Below, piece after piece: positions 1-7,581 of a stretch of DNA of 29,484 nucleotides (position 1 is its first letter; every line of letters begins with the position of its first letter). The stretch spans positions 22,758 through 52,241 of the forward strand of contig CAJUFI010000014.1 in NCBI GenBank assembly GCA_910585665.1. Reading direction: 5' to 3'. The notes under the pieces are model-generated. The model did not search any database, was not told the origin of the DNA, and saw only the letters and a list, made by a program, of their open reading frames with translations. The stretch is from an uncultured Acetatifactor sp. (GTDB taxonomy: Bacteria > Bacillota > Clostridia > Lachnospirales > Lachnospiraceae). Both the position numbers and the translations under genes were made by a program.

Positions 1-180
1 GAGAGAGCTGAGGATAAGGCCGGGGATTACGGCAGGGAGAGAGCTGAGGATAAGGCCGGGGATTACGACAGGGAGAGAGCTGAGGATAAGGCCGGGGATT
101 GCGACAGAGAGAGAGCTGAGGATAAGGCCGGGGATTACGACAGGGAGAGAGCTGAGGATAAGGCCGGGGATTACGACAGG
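1..180 (+). repeat. 36-bp tandem repeat, five units, coding
   Basis: Five head-to-tail 36-bp units (1-36, 37-72, 73-108, 109-144, 145-180) differ at only a few bases. Degenerate related sequence follows to about 240. The period is a multiple of three and each unit encodes ERAEDKAGD(Y/C)(D/G)R, so copy-number change would keep the frame. The array runs to the window edge and may be longer. Confidence 0.95.
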
Positions 181-936
181 GAAAGAGCCGGAGAAAGAGT
201 CGGGGAAGGCAGAGCCGAGGGAAATGGAAACGTAGATGGAATAGAAGAAAGGGATGTAGTCGAAGGGACTGCTGCGGGGAAAGACAGAGGAGGAAAAATC
301 CACGTTCTGCGGCCGGGGTACGTTTATTTGATTCCCAATGGACTGTCCTACGATTATTTCTGTGAGGACAGGCTGGAGAAAGCATATTTTCATATCAATG
401 TGCTGCTGCAGGACAGGCTGGAGCTCTTCTATGGCTGCCGGGACTATTACGAGCTGCCTGTGGGGGCTGCCGCCGTGGAGCAGATGAAACGCTGGATCGT
501 CAGTGACAGGCCGGAGGATTTCTTCCATATCCAGGGGGAAATCTACCATGCGGTGGCGGCCTTCATGAAGATGGCGGGGGTGGAGGAGAAGGTGGAGCGG
601 AATTACTCGGAGATGGTGTCCCGGCTGTTCGGGCTGCTGCCGCAGCTGAAGGTTTCCGTCCCTGTGCGGGAGATGGCAAGGAGCCTGAATGTCTCCGAGA
701 GCACGCTGGCCAAGCGCTTCCGGAAAGAAACCGGCATGTCCATCGGAGACTATCGCCAGCAGCTTGCCATGAGCCGTGCCAGGCAACTGCTGGCATTGGG
801 GAAGCTGTCCGTGGGGGAGATTGCGGAGGAGCTGGGGTACTGCGACCAGTTCTACTTCTGTAGATATTTCAAGGAGCACCAGGGGATGACGCCCAGCGCA
901 TACAGACAGCGGTATGCGGGGACGTACTTGCACTGA
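1..936 (+). CDS. AraC-family transcriptional regulator, 5'-truncated by window, with internal repeats
   Basis: The reading frame is open from base 1 to the TGA at 934-936, so the gene begins upstream of the window. Residues from about 102 on read like the tail of a cupin sensor domain (LRPGYVYLIPNG), followed by a linker. The last ~100 residues form two helix-turn-helix motifs typical of AraC/XylS proteins (VREMARSLNVSESTLAKRF, then VGEIAEELGYCDQFYFCRYF and the closing MTPSAYRQRY). It should bind DNA and control a sugar or stress operon, but the target is not visible. The first 60 codons are five 12-residue repeats (ERAEDKAGDYDR), followed by a degenerate Glu/Arg/Gly-rich stretch. This charged insertion comes just before the last visible cupin strand, an unusual place. 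The shorter TTG-start reading at 328 would lose the sensor domain and is less likely. Confidence 0.85.
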   Translation, partial: ERAEDKAGDYGRERAEDKAGDYDRERAEDKAGDCDRERAEDKAGDYDRERAEDKAGDYDRERAGERVGEGRAEGNGNVDGIEERDVVEGTAAGKDRGGKIHVLRPGYVYLIPNGLSYDYFCEDRLEKAYFHINVLLQDRLELFYGCRDYYELPVGAAAVEQMKRWIVSDRPEDFFHIQGEIYHAVAAFMKMAGVEEKVERNYSEMVSRLFGLLPQLKVSVPVREMARSLNVSESTLAKRFRKETGMSIGDYRQQLAMSRARQLLALGKLSVGEIAEELGYCDQFYFCRYFKEHQGMTPSAYRQRYAGTYLH

Positions 937-1053
937 CGGCAGAGCGGATATTTCATGGAGACCGTAGGGCGGGAAGAAATGTCCGGAAAGAACTGTAAGG
1001 GACGGAGGGCGGGGATATAGGTCAGAATCTTTGCCGCTTTCAGGCAGAACATA

Positions 1054-1085
1054 GGGCTGTCTGATTGGGACAGCCCGGGTTTTTT
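1054..1085 (+). terminator. Rho-independent terminator of the AraC-type gene
   Basis: An 8-bp GC-rich stem (GGGCTGTC at 1054-1061 with GACAGCCC at 1069-1076) has a 7-nt loop and is followed by GGG and a run of six T. It lies 118 bp after the regulator's stop codon and ends transcription before the convergent anti-sigma gene. Confidence 0.85.
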
Positions 1086-1133
1086 AGATAGATGAACGGC
1101 CGCAGGCCCGCCTGTCCGGGGGAAAGGACCTGT

Positions 1134-2714
1134 TCAATCATCGATTTCGTATTTCAGGATAGCGCCGGTGGCGGCATCGATTTCGTACTCGTACTCATAG
1201 CCGTTGCATTCGAATTCCACCTCGTATAAGGCGTAACCATCGTCATAGTCATACTTGGCTTTCAGCTTCGACACCTGCTCGGCGGTAAGCCCCGCATGGG
1301 AGAGCGCCGCTTCTTTTGCGGCTTCTGCCCCGATGTCCGCGGAAGAACTGGTATGATGCTGGTTCGAATTGTGGCGGCCGGTATTTTCCGATTCATATTT
1401 CAGCACGTTGCCGGAGTACATATCGATTTCATACTCATATCGTGCACTGCCCACAGCGAATTCCACCTCGTAGTGTTCCGGGCGGCCATCGTCATAGCTC
1501 AGCCAGGCGTTTATATAGCTCACGGAATCGGCGGAGATATTGGCATGTGCCAGGGCGGCTTCTTTCGCGGCTTCTTCGCCGATATATTGGTCGGCGGGCT
1601 GTTGCGTATTGGATGGCTGCTGCGTGCCGGCGGGCTGCTGCGTATTGGATGGCTGCTGCGTGCCGGCGGGCTGCTGCGTATTGGATGGCTGCTGCGTGCC
1701 GGTAGGAGGCTGTGTATTGGAGGGCTGCTGGGCGGTTCCCGGCGGATTGGGATTGTCCTTGCTCTCGGTCTCATATTTCACTACCTGGCCGGTGCGGGCG
1801 TCAATCTCGCATTCGTATTCCGTGGTCCCGGCGCGGAATTCGATTTCATAGATCATGATTCCGTCGTCGCTGTCGAACTCCGCCTTGATTCCAGTCACAT
1901 TCTGCGCGTCCACATTGGCATAGGCATAGGCGATTTCTATGGCCGCGTCCTGGCTGATGTACGCTTTGTTGCTGGCGGTGCCGTTCTGTGTCAATGTTGT
2001 GGGGGCAAGGTTTTTGGACTGGGAGATCAGGGCGATTTCCGTGATGGAGAGGGGAGCCAGCTTTTCCGCAGTCAAAGTGGCGTCCAGCGCCATCACTTCC
2101 TGTATGAGGGCGGCCTTGCCCAAAGAGATATTGTAGGCCTGGGCCATCTGCTCCAGACCGGCGGTGTCGTTCAGGCTCTGGCTGAGCACGGTGCCCTCCA
2201 CGTTGCCGTTCTGCAGAGCGTTCCCGATGATGGCGGAGACACGCTCCTGGAGCGCGGAGGATCTCTCCGCATCGTCATTTTCCACACTGACCAATATGGC
2301 ATTCTGCAGGTCGCTGAGATATCCTTTCTGCAGCATGGATCCGACGACGGCGTTCACTGCCACCGTGATGTCGGCTCCGGTAAAATCCATTCCCTCCAGG
2401 ATGAGGCGCCCGTCCTCGTTCAGGCCTTCGGCGGTGACGATCCGTTCGTCCGCGTCCACCGTCAAAGCGATGCTGGGGTTTACGTCCAGGAGCACGATGC
2501 TGTTGGCGGCGCTGCCCCATAGGCTGCCCAGGCGCAGAATGCCGGGATGCAGGACATTGGCGGCCAAGAGCCCGGCGGTGACGCAAAGCGCCAGTACTGC
2601 GGCAAGGCTGCCCCATTTTATCCAGTTTCTTCTTTTTCGTGCATCATTGGCCGCGTCGGTGATAAGGTCGTCGTCGATTTCTCCGATTGCGTGCAGGATC
2701 CTTTCGTTTTTCAT
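1134..2714 (-). CDS. RsgI-like membrane anti-sigma factor with three PepSY repeats
   Basis: The start is the ATG at 2714, preceded by AGGAGGGA. It overlaps the sigma gene stop as ATGA, so the two are probably translationally coupled. The 526-residue product has a short cytoplasmic N-terminus (about 1-35) expected to bind the partner sigma factor and one membrane helix (about 36-57). Next comes an extracytoplasmic RsgI-middle-like region (SIVLLDVNPSIALTVDADER, about 70-240). Three PepSY-like modules follow, each ending in YE(Y/C)EID..(S/T)G..(L/V)KYE. Modules 1 and 2 are separated by a Gln/Pro/Thr linker made of 12-residue repeats (TQQPSNTQQPAG). By family knowledge, such proteins hold the sigma factor at the membrane until an external signal releases it. 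The signal here is unknown; the PepSY modules may sense peptides or cell-wall material (inference). Confidence 0.85.
   Translation of the reverse strand: MKNERILHAIGEIDDDLITDAANDARKRRNWIKWGSLAAVLALCVTAGLLAANVLHPGILRLGSLWGSAANSIVLLDVNPSIALTVDADERIVTAEGLNEDGRLILEGMDFTGADITVAVNAVVGSMLQKGYLSDLQNAILVSVENDDAERSSALQERVSAIIGNALQNGNVEGTVLSQSLNDTAGLEQMAQAYNISLGKAALIQEVMALDATLTAEKLAPLSITEIALISQSKNLAPTTLTQNGTASNKAYISQDAAIEIAYAYANVDAQNVTGIKAEFDSDDGIMIYEIEFRAGTTEYECEIDARTGQVVKYETESKDNPNPPGTAQQPSNTQPPTGTQQPSNTQQPAGTQQPSNTQQPAGTQQPSNTQQPADQYIGEEAAKEAALAHANISADSVSYINAWLSYDDGRPEHYEVEFAVGSARYEYEIDMYSGNVLKYESENTGRHNSNQHHTSSSADIGAEAAKEAALSHAGLTAEQVSKLKAKYDYDDGYALYEVEFECNGYEYEYEIDAATGAILKYEIDD
1599..1742 (-). repeat. 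36-bp tandem repeat in the anti-sigma linker
   Basis: Three nearly identical 36-bp units (1599-1634, 1635-1670, 1671-1706) and one degenerate unit encode the TQQPSNTQQPAG linker on the minus strand. The length is a multiple of three, so the linker can change in 12-residue steps without a frameshift. Confidence 0.9.
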
Positions 2715-3271
2715 AGTGTGATTCCCTCCTTTTCCAGGCATGACTTCAATTCGTTTCGCATACGGAAAAGCAAAGATGCAACTTTGCTTTCGCTCATGCC
2801 GTAAGCGGCGGCGATATTCCGGATGGGATAAAGGTACCAGTACCGGCGGATAAAGATATTGCGTTTCTGACGGGGCTGCGCCCGCAGAAACTGATTGATG
2901 GATCTGGTCAGGATCATTTCGTCCAGTATCTGCTCCACGTCATTATCCGCCGGAATGCAATCCTCCAATTCCGACAGCACCAGGTCGGTCTGGCCAAGGC
3001 CCCGCTTTTGGGCGGTGTAGCTCCTGGCGCGGTTCAGCGAGAGGTTGCGTGTGATTTTGCCCAAATAGACGGGCAGGCAGTTCGGCCTCCGGGGCGGTAT
3101 GGAGCTCCATGCCCCCAGCCAGGTGTCGTTGAGACACTCCTGGGCATCCTCGTTGCTGCGCAGTATGCTATAGGAAATGGAACGGCAGTAGCTGCCGTAT
3201 TTTTCTGCGGTTGCGGCTATGGCCTGCTCGTTCCGGTCCCAGTACAGGGCGATTATCTCTTCGTCTTTCAT
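2711..3271 (-). CDS. ECF-type RNA polymerase sigma factor
   Basis: A 186-residue sigma-70 family protein of the short ECF type. Region 2 lies near residues 20-90 (SYSILRSNEDAQECLNDTWLGAW, then YLGKITRNLSLNRAR), and region 4 is an HTH near 130-180 (RYWYLYPIRNIAAAYGMSESKVASLLFRMRNEL). The start ATG at 3271 follows AAAGGAGG at good spacing. The stop codon overlaps the start of the RsgI-like anti-sigma gene by four bases, the standard order for a sigma/anti-sigma pair. It probably drives its own operon and an envelope-stress regulon; no promoter consensus could be assigned in the AT-rich 3272-3400 region. Confidence 0.9.
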   Translation of the reverse strand: MKDEEIIALYWDRNEQAIAATAEKYGSYCRSISYSILRSNEDAQECLNDTWLGAWSSIPPRRPNCLPVYLGKITRNLSLNRARSYTAQKRGLGQTDLVLSELEDCIPADNDVEQILDEMILTRSINQFLRAQPRQKRNIFIRRYWYLYPIRNIAAAYGMSESKVASLLFRMRNELKSCLEKEGITL

Positions 3272-3477
3272 TGCATCCTCCTTTCTCCATTGTGTAAAGG
3301 CCCTTCACCTATATACACACTAAAAATGGAGATTCATTGCATGTAAAAATAAAAATTTTCAGGATTATTATAATTATTATACCGAGATTATTTGCCGGAC
3401 ACAACGGGGATTATGCTTGCATTTGATTTTGCCTGGTGGTAAGGTAGGGAGGAGGTCATAAAAAGCGAGGAGAAGAG

Positions 3478-3765
3478 ATGGAACTGATTCTGGAGAAAGG
3501 CCGCCCGGACAAGGAAGCCGGACGGCTGGAAAAAGAAATAAGGGTATACGATTTACTGGATCGGATCGGGCTGGAATACCAGCGGGTGGATCATGCGCCG
3601 GCCATGACCATGGAGGCCTGCCGGGACATTGACCGGGTTCTGGAAGCCACAGTCTGCAAAAATCTGTTCCTGTGCAACAGGCAGAAGACGCAGTTCTATC
3701 TGCTGATGATTCCTGGGGACAAGGTATTCCATACCAGGGATCTCTCCGCGCAGATTGGCAGCGCA
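3478..3765 (+). pseudogene. ProX/YbaK-type prolyl-tRNA editing protein, N-terminal fragment
   Basis: Residues 1-96 read like the start of the freestanding deacylases that clear misacylated Ala-tRNA(Pro): EKEIRVYDLLDRIGLEYQRVDH, AMTMEAC, CKNLFLCNRQKTQFYLL and DLSAQIGSA. A good RBS (GAGGAG) precedes the ATG. After about 3765 the similarity stops abruptly. The frame runs on to a stop at 3861 through sequence that is antisense to a DUF4838-like gene. The family is normally about 160-170 residues, so the C-terminal half, including part of the active site, is gone. It is probably inactive. Confidence 0.75.
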
Positions 3766-4182
3766 TTTCCTTCCAGTCCAGCAGCTCCTGGCGGGAACCG
3801 GAGGAACGTTCATCGGTCTCGATGGGGAGCCCCCGGTTGGCCTCGATGTTGCAGAGCATGATGTGCACATTGTCGGCGGGGCGGGTGACGGCGGGGGCCT
3901 TCCGCGTATACCAGTAGGCCAAAGTGGAGATGACCTTGTCCGGGAAATGCTCGGCCACGCGGTTGACGAAGTTCAGTACAGAGCCTATGGGGGAGCCGTC
4001 CCGCTCGTTCATCTCCCGGCATTTGTCGCACTGGCAGTAAGCGTCATTGTCGTTCTGGGAGACGGACCAGTATCTGGCGGCGGGCTTCTTTGCCATGTGC
4101 TTCTTCAGGTTTTCCAGGACGATGGGGAGCACTTCGGGGTTTGACAGGCACAGCTGGGCCTTGTCGCCCTTAAGTTCATATT
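3766..4182 (-). pseudogene. DUF4838-type protein, internal fragment
   Basis: Read on the minus strand from about 4182, an open frame gives YELKGDKAQLCLSNPEV, then WSVSQNDNDAYCQCDKCREM, GSVLNFVNRVAEHFPDKVI and LAYWYTRKAP. This matches the conserved core of DUF4838 proteins, large carbohydrate-associated proteins with a Cys-x-Cys-x2-Cys motif. There is no start codon with RBS at the 5' end. The frame leaves the family at about 3766 (LLDWKEM), where it meets the truncated ProX-like gene. Both ends are missing, so this is a remnant of a gene usually over 600 codons long. The family call is by eye. Confidence 0.6.
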
Positions 4183-4250
4183 AGCATCTGCACATTGGCT
4201 TGGCAAGGTGTTTTCTGAGGAAAAAAGGTTGAAAAAGATTGTAAAAAAAC

Positions 4251-4279
4251 TTGCGTTCGGGAGATAAATGTGCTATAGT
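4251..4279 (+). promoter_or_regulatory. Sigma-A type promoter upstream of the Rpn gene
   Basis: TTGCGT (4251-4256) and TATAGT (4274-4279) are separated by 17 bp, with a TGC just before the -10 (extended -10). A leader of about 125 nt follows before the Rpn-type gene at 4412. The rest of the 4183-4411 gap shows no gene. Confidence 0.65.
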
Positions 4280-4411
4280 GGCCTTACATCAGACAATCAT
4301 ATAAGCAGGACATCAAATCTTCAGGCCCAGTGCCTGTTATGAGCGACATCTGTCATTCTGTTATCGGAACCCTGCTTAAAAAACCACACACAAAATTTAA
4401 GGAGGGAGAGG

Positions 4412-5471
4412 ATGGGAGAACCGAACAATGCGTTGGCCGTGTACATGAACAGGCCGGAAAGGATACGCGACCTTCTGGAGTATTACCTGGGCGCAGGACT
4501 GCCGGAGGACTGGGAATGTGAAGAGATGAGGGGGTTTTATACCGTCAGGAATTCCAAGGGGAAGCTGTCCTTCCGCCAGAGGGACTATCTGGGAAAAGCC
4601 CGGTTAAAGGGCGTGAGTTTCCTGTTGGGGCTTGAGAACCAGGATTCCGTCAATCTGACTTACCCGTGGCGGCTTATGGAGCTTGATTACCTGGCTTATG
4701 GAAGAGAGGTTGAGGAGGTTCAGGAGAGGAACGAGCTTGCTGAGGAAGCGTATGGCCAGGAGGACGACTTCAAATACCGTTATAAAAAGGAAGACCGCAT
4801 CTTGCCGGTGCTGAACCTGACCTTGTACTGGGGAAAGGGGAAGTGGAGGGAGCCGCTGTCCTTAAGGGACATGATGGCGGATATGGCGGATTTGCCCGGG
4901 AAGCTGCAGAATCTGGCCGGGGACTATCGGGTGCACCTGATTCCAATGCGCTCCATACCGGAGGAGGATTTGCGGAAGATGGGCTCTGATTTGAAGTATG
5001 TCCTGGGAATCATGAAACATACGGGGGCCAAAAGGCGTTATGAGAGATACATTATGGAGAATCGAAGCTTCTTCGCCGGGATACCGAAGAGTGCGGTAGA
5101 CGTCATTGACGCATGCACGAACATAAGGAATTGTCTACAAATAACTGCTGCAAGTTTATGGCAATTTTTATTGTATTTCCGGGCTTTTGCCTGAAGCAAT
5201 TGCAGCAGTTATTTTCCGACAATTCCTAAAGGATATAAGGGGTAGGCTGTATTTTACATTGAACAGGGAAAGCGGAGAGGAGGAAGCGGATATGTGCCGG
5301 GCATTGAAGGAACTGAAAAAGGAAGCGGAAGAGAGAGGAATAGAGCAGGGCACCAAACGGATGAATAAGCTGATACAACGGCTGCTTGCGGAAGGCAAGC
5401 AGGAGGAATTGCTCCGCTCAGCGACAGATATGCTGTTCCAGCAGAAATTGTTTCAGGAATATCACATTTGA
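4412..5471 (+). pseudogene. Rpn-family PD-(D/E)XK nuclease/transposase-like gene split by a palindromic insertion
   Basis: The N-terminal part (4412 to about 5128, RBS AAGGAGGGAG) resembles Rpn-family recombination-promoting nucleases common in Lachnospiraceae. A candidate catalytic set is D58 (RQRDYLGKARL), E75 and Q77 (LLGLENQ), followed by YPWRLMELDYLAYG and NLTLYWGKGKWREPL. The frame then enters a 102-bp palindromic element and stops at 5194 after foreign residues. The normal C-terminal tail (ADMCRALKELKKEAEERGIEQG, then QQKLFQEYHI) continues in another frame from about 5238 to 5471. Removing 5129-5240 joins NIR to GRLYFTLN and restores one frame of about 315 codons. The catalytic domain is intact, so a shortened protein could still be made. 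By family knowledge Rpn proteins nick DNA and promote RecA-independent recombination. Confidence 0.75.
5126..5227. mobile_element. 102-bp palindromic MITE-like element, copy 1
   Basis: The ends are inverted repeats: AGGAATTGTC (5126-5135) and GACAATTCCT (5218-5227). The homology continues inward as AAATAACTGCTGCAA against TTGCAGCAGTTATTT, so the whole unit can fold into one hairpin. It carries no ORF. A second copy of the same length lies at 9299-9400. It interrupts the Rpn gene. ATAAGG occurs on both sides (5123-5128 and 5235-5240) and may be a target duplication. A TA stands at the left border. Confidence 0.8.
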
Positions 5472-5523
5472 TATGCTTTGCTTTATCCTGGTGCATCGGA
5501 AAAGGACAGGGAGTGGTTTTTCA

Positions 5524-5556
5524 GGCTCGCAAGGGAACAAGGTCGCTTTGCGAGCC
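5524..5556. terminator. Hairpin, possible bidirectional terminator
   Basis: A perfect 9-bp stem (GGCTCGCAA at 5524-5532 with TTGCGAGCC at 5548-5556) lies between the convergent Rpn tail and the small membrane protein gene. Neither side has a proper T run, so termination is only suggested by position. Confidence 0.35.
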
Positions 5557-5590
5557 AGCCGTACAGATTAGAATCCCGGATGGAATCATT

Positions 5591-5893
5591 TTATATCATC
5601 ATTTTTGGCATGGCCATCAGCACGAAGGCGATGACGCCGCCCAGAGCATAGATACCGTTGATGACGACGCAAAGCTTCATAAGGTTATGCTGTATCTTCA
5701 TTTTAGCGTACACGACGGCGGTGAAGAGGCCGCTGAAAATCATGAAGGCCGCATAACAGGATATCATGATTTCCGCCACAGGGGATTCCAGGGCCCACCG
5801 GAAGCTGCGCAGGGGCAGAATCGTCCAGGGGATGAACAGCATCAGGGTGCAGAGGACGGTCAAAATAGTGTTCCTTGTATTGTTGTTTTTCAT
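5591..5893 (-). CDS. Small three-helix membrane protein next to a LanFEG-like exporter
   Basis: This is a 100-residue hydrophobic protein with three likely membrane helices (about 11-31, 40-60 and 75-97). The ATG at 5893 is preceded by TTGGAGATATGCT. Starting at 5974 would add 27 polar residues without an RBS. It lies 81 bp downstream of the last ABC permease gene on the same strand and may be co-transcribed. No family was recognised. An accessory or immunity role is possible only by position. Confidence 0.7.
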   Translation of the reverse strand: MKNNNTRNTILTVLCTLMLFIPWTILPLRSFRWALESPVAEIMISCYAAFMIFSGLFTAVVYAKMKIQHNLMKLCVVINGIYALGGVIAFVLMAMPKMMI

Positions 5894-5974
5894 AGCATAT
5901 CTCCAATCTATAAATAGGTAATTTTTCGGACAGCCGGCCGAAATCCCGGGATGGAATCTGAACGTTTCGGCCAT

Positions 5975-6838
5975 TCAGAGCTTCTCTTCATGGCTGTACC
6001 GCAGGCACGCTATGGCAAGGCAGAGCAGCGTGACGCCGATGCTGACAGGCAGCAGCGGGAAGAGCTGTACGTTGGCGTCATAGACCTCCGGGGCAATCCG
6101 TCCATACTCGGTCATCAGCATATAAAACGGATAATCCATAGGATACCAGCACCAGAATTTCGTGTTCAGCATCAGCACCGAGGGAACGATGGAAGCCAGC
6201 CCCAGCCCCACGGAGAAGACAGGCGTCCGGATGAGGACGCTGACCATCCAGAACACGGCGGCCATGGGCAATGCAGCCAGATAAATCAACGCCGCAGACC
6301 GGCATACATAAGCGGGAGGAAGTAAGAAATCGTACTTGTACAGCCGGGAAGCCAACGCCGCGGCCCCGTAATAGGACGCTATGGAAAAAAACAGCTGCAC
6401 CGCCGTCAAGAGCACTGTCACCAGGAACTTGGCCAGGCACATTTTGGCTGTGCTCACAGGCAGGGAAAGGCATTTCAGCAGCCCTCTGTGGGCGCTCTCC
6501 GTCTGGTGGAGCAGCACATTGCAGATGACCAGCGTGGCGGGGAGCATGAACCAGGCCATGCCCATATAGCCCTGGATGAAGAAATTGTAATCCGGGGATA
6601 TATCATAGGCATCTATGACGAAATTCACATCCGCGTTCAGGGCGGAGGGCAGCCACATCATGACAGCCGGAATCAGCAGGATCCAGAAGATTTTCGACCG
6701 GCGTATTTTGAGCAGCTCCACTCCGAACAGGGAGAGGAGGCCAAGGGGAGAGAACTGTCTCTTCGGACAGTCTGCCCTGGAAGCAATCTCCATGGAACCT
6801 GTCTGTGAGGAGTACGGTATTGTAAGATTGGATTTCAT
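5975..6838 (-). CDS. LanG/MutG-like ABC transporter permease (lantibiotic protection)
   Basis: A 287-residue membrane protein of the ABC-2 type with about six hydrophobic segments. An N-terminal cytoplasmic stretch precedes GVELLKIRRSKIFWILLIPA, a pattern typical of LanE/LanG permeases. The ATG at 6838 overlaps the upstream permease stop by four bases (ATGA) and has GGAGG upstream, so it is preferred to the longer start at 6871. With the preceding permease and ATPase it would form an exporter that removes lantibiotic-like peptides from the membrane. LanE/LanG naming is by order and size. Confidence 0.8.
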   Translation of the reverse strand: MKSNLTIPYSSQTGSMEIASRADCPKRQFSPLGLLSLFGVELLKIRRSKIFWILLIPAVMMWLPSALNADVNFVIDAYDISPDYNFFIQGYMGMAWFMLPATLVICNVLLHQTESAHRGLLKCLSLPVSTAKMCLAKFLVTVLLTAVQLFFSIASYYGAAALASRLYKYDFLLPPAYVCRSAALIYLAALPMAAVFWMVSVLIRTPVFSVGLGLASIVPSVLMLNTKFWCWYPMDYPFYMLMTEYGRIAPEVYDANVQLFPLLPVSIGVTLLCLAIACLRYSHEEKL

Positions 6839-7581
6839 TGAAAACACCTCCGTAATTTCGTATATATCCATTCAATGATACAGAACAGCGCCACTTCCCC
6901 CATGGACAGAAGAAGCAGACGGCCCGCCTGCCCGGCAGTGAACTGGTGCAGCATCCGGTAGGGCGCGGCAAAGGGGACTGCGGCCAGGACAAGATTCCCT
7001 GAGCGCAGCATGGAAGTGAGGAACACCAGTATCACGCCCGTCCCCAGGCACATCCACATATTCCGGCACAGGGAGGAGAGGAAGAGCATGGCCGCGGCAG
7101 TGGGGAGCAACAGCGCCAGTTCAAAGGCCATGCCTTTCAGCATGACAGCGCCCAGTCCGGGAGTTTTCGGGAAATAGCGGGTACAGCAGGCCAGCAGCGA
7201 AAACGTTTCCAGGCACAGGGGCAGCAAACAGGAGCAGAACAGGATGCAGAGCTTTCCCAGGAATAAGCCGGAAGCTTTCATGGGAAGCGTCTCCGCCCGC
7301 TGGATGCCATTGTCGGCATACTCGGTGTGGTACAGGATGCAGGCGCCGCAGACCAGCAAAAAGATGTTCAGCTGTGCCATCAGCTGCCAGTTGGCGTCCA
7401 TCAGGATGTGGAACGGACTGCCGGACTGGGAGACGTAAATTTCCCGGCGGACAGCCATATTCAGCACGGGGACCATGGCTGCCAGCAAACCGCCGCCCAG
7501 GAACGCCGGTACGTAGCCGGTCCGTTTCAGCTTCCGGGTCTCCAGGGTGGACAGGGTGAGGGTGTTCGCAGTGGTCATCAT
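6835..7581 (-). CDS. LanE/MutE-like ABC transporter permease (lantibiotic protection)
   Basis: A 248-residue ABC-2 type permease with about six membrane segments. Its pattern (EYADNGIQRAETLPMKASGLFLGKL) matches the conserved region after the second helix of LanE/LanG proteins. The start ATG at 7581 overlaps the ATPase stop codon by four bases, and its own stop overlaps the next permease start. Tight overlaps indicate coupled translation of the three exporter subunits. Confidence 0.8.
   Translation of the reverse strand: MMTTANTLTLSTLETRKLKRTGYVPAFLGGGLLAAMVPVLNMAVRREIYVSQSGSPFHILMDANWQLMAQLNIFLLVCGACILYHTEYADNGIQRAETLPMKASGLFLGKLCILFCSCLLPLCLETFSLLACCTRYFPKTPGLGAVMLKGMAFELALLLPTAAAMLFLSSLCRNMWMCLGTGVILVFLTSMLRSGNLVLAAVPFAAPYRMLHQFTAGQAGRLLLLSMGEVALFCIIEWIYTKLRRCFQ

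Noticed and set aside
1296..2522. Long plus-strand open frame of 408 codons
   Set aside because: It is antisense to the anti-sigma gene and is open only because of that gene's codon bias and 36-bp repeats; no domain or RBS.
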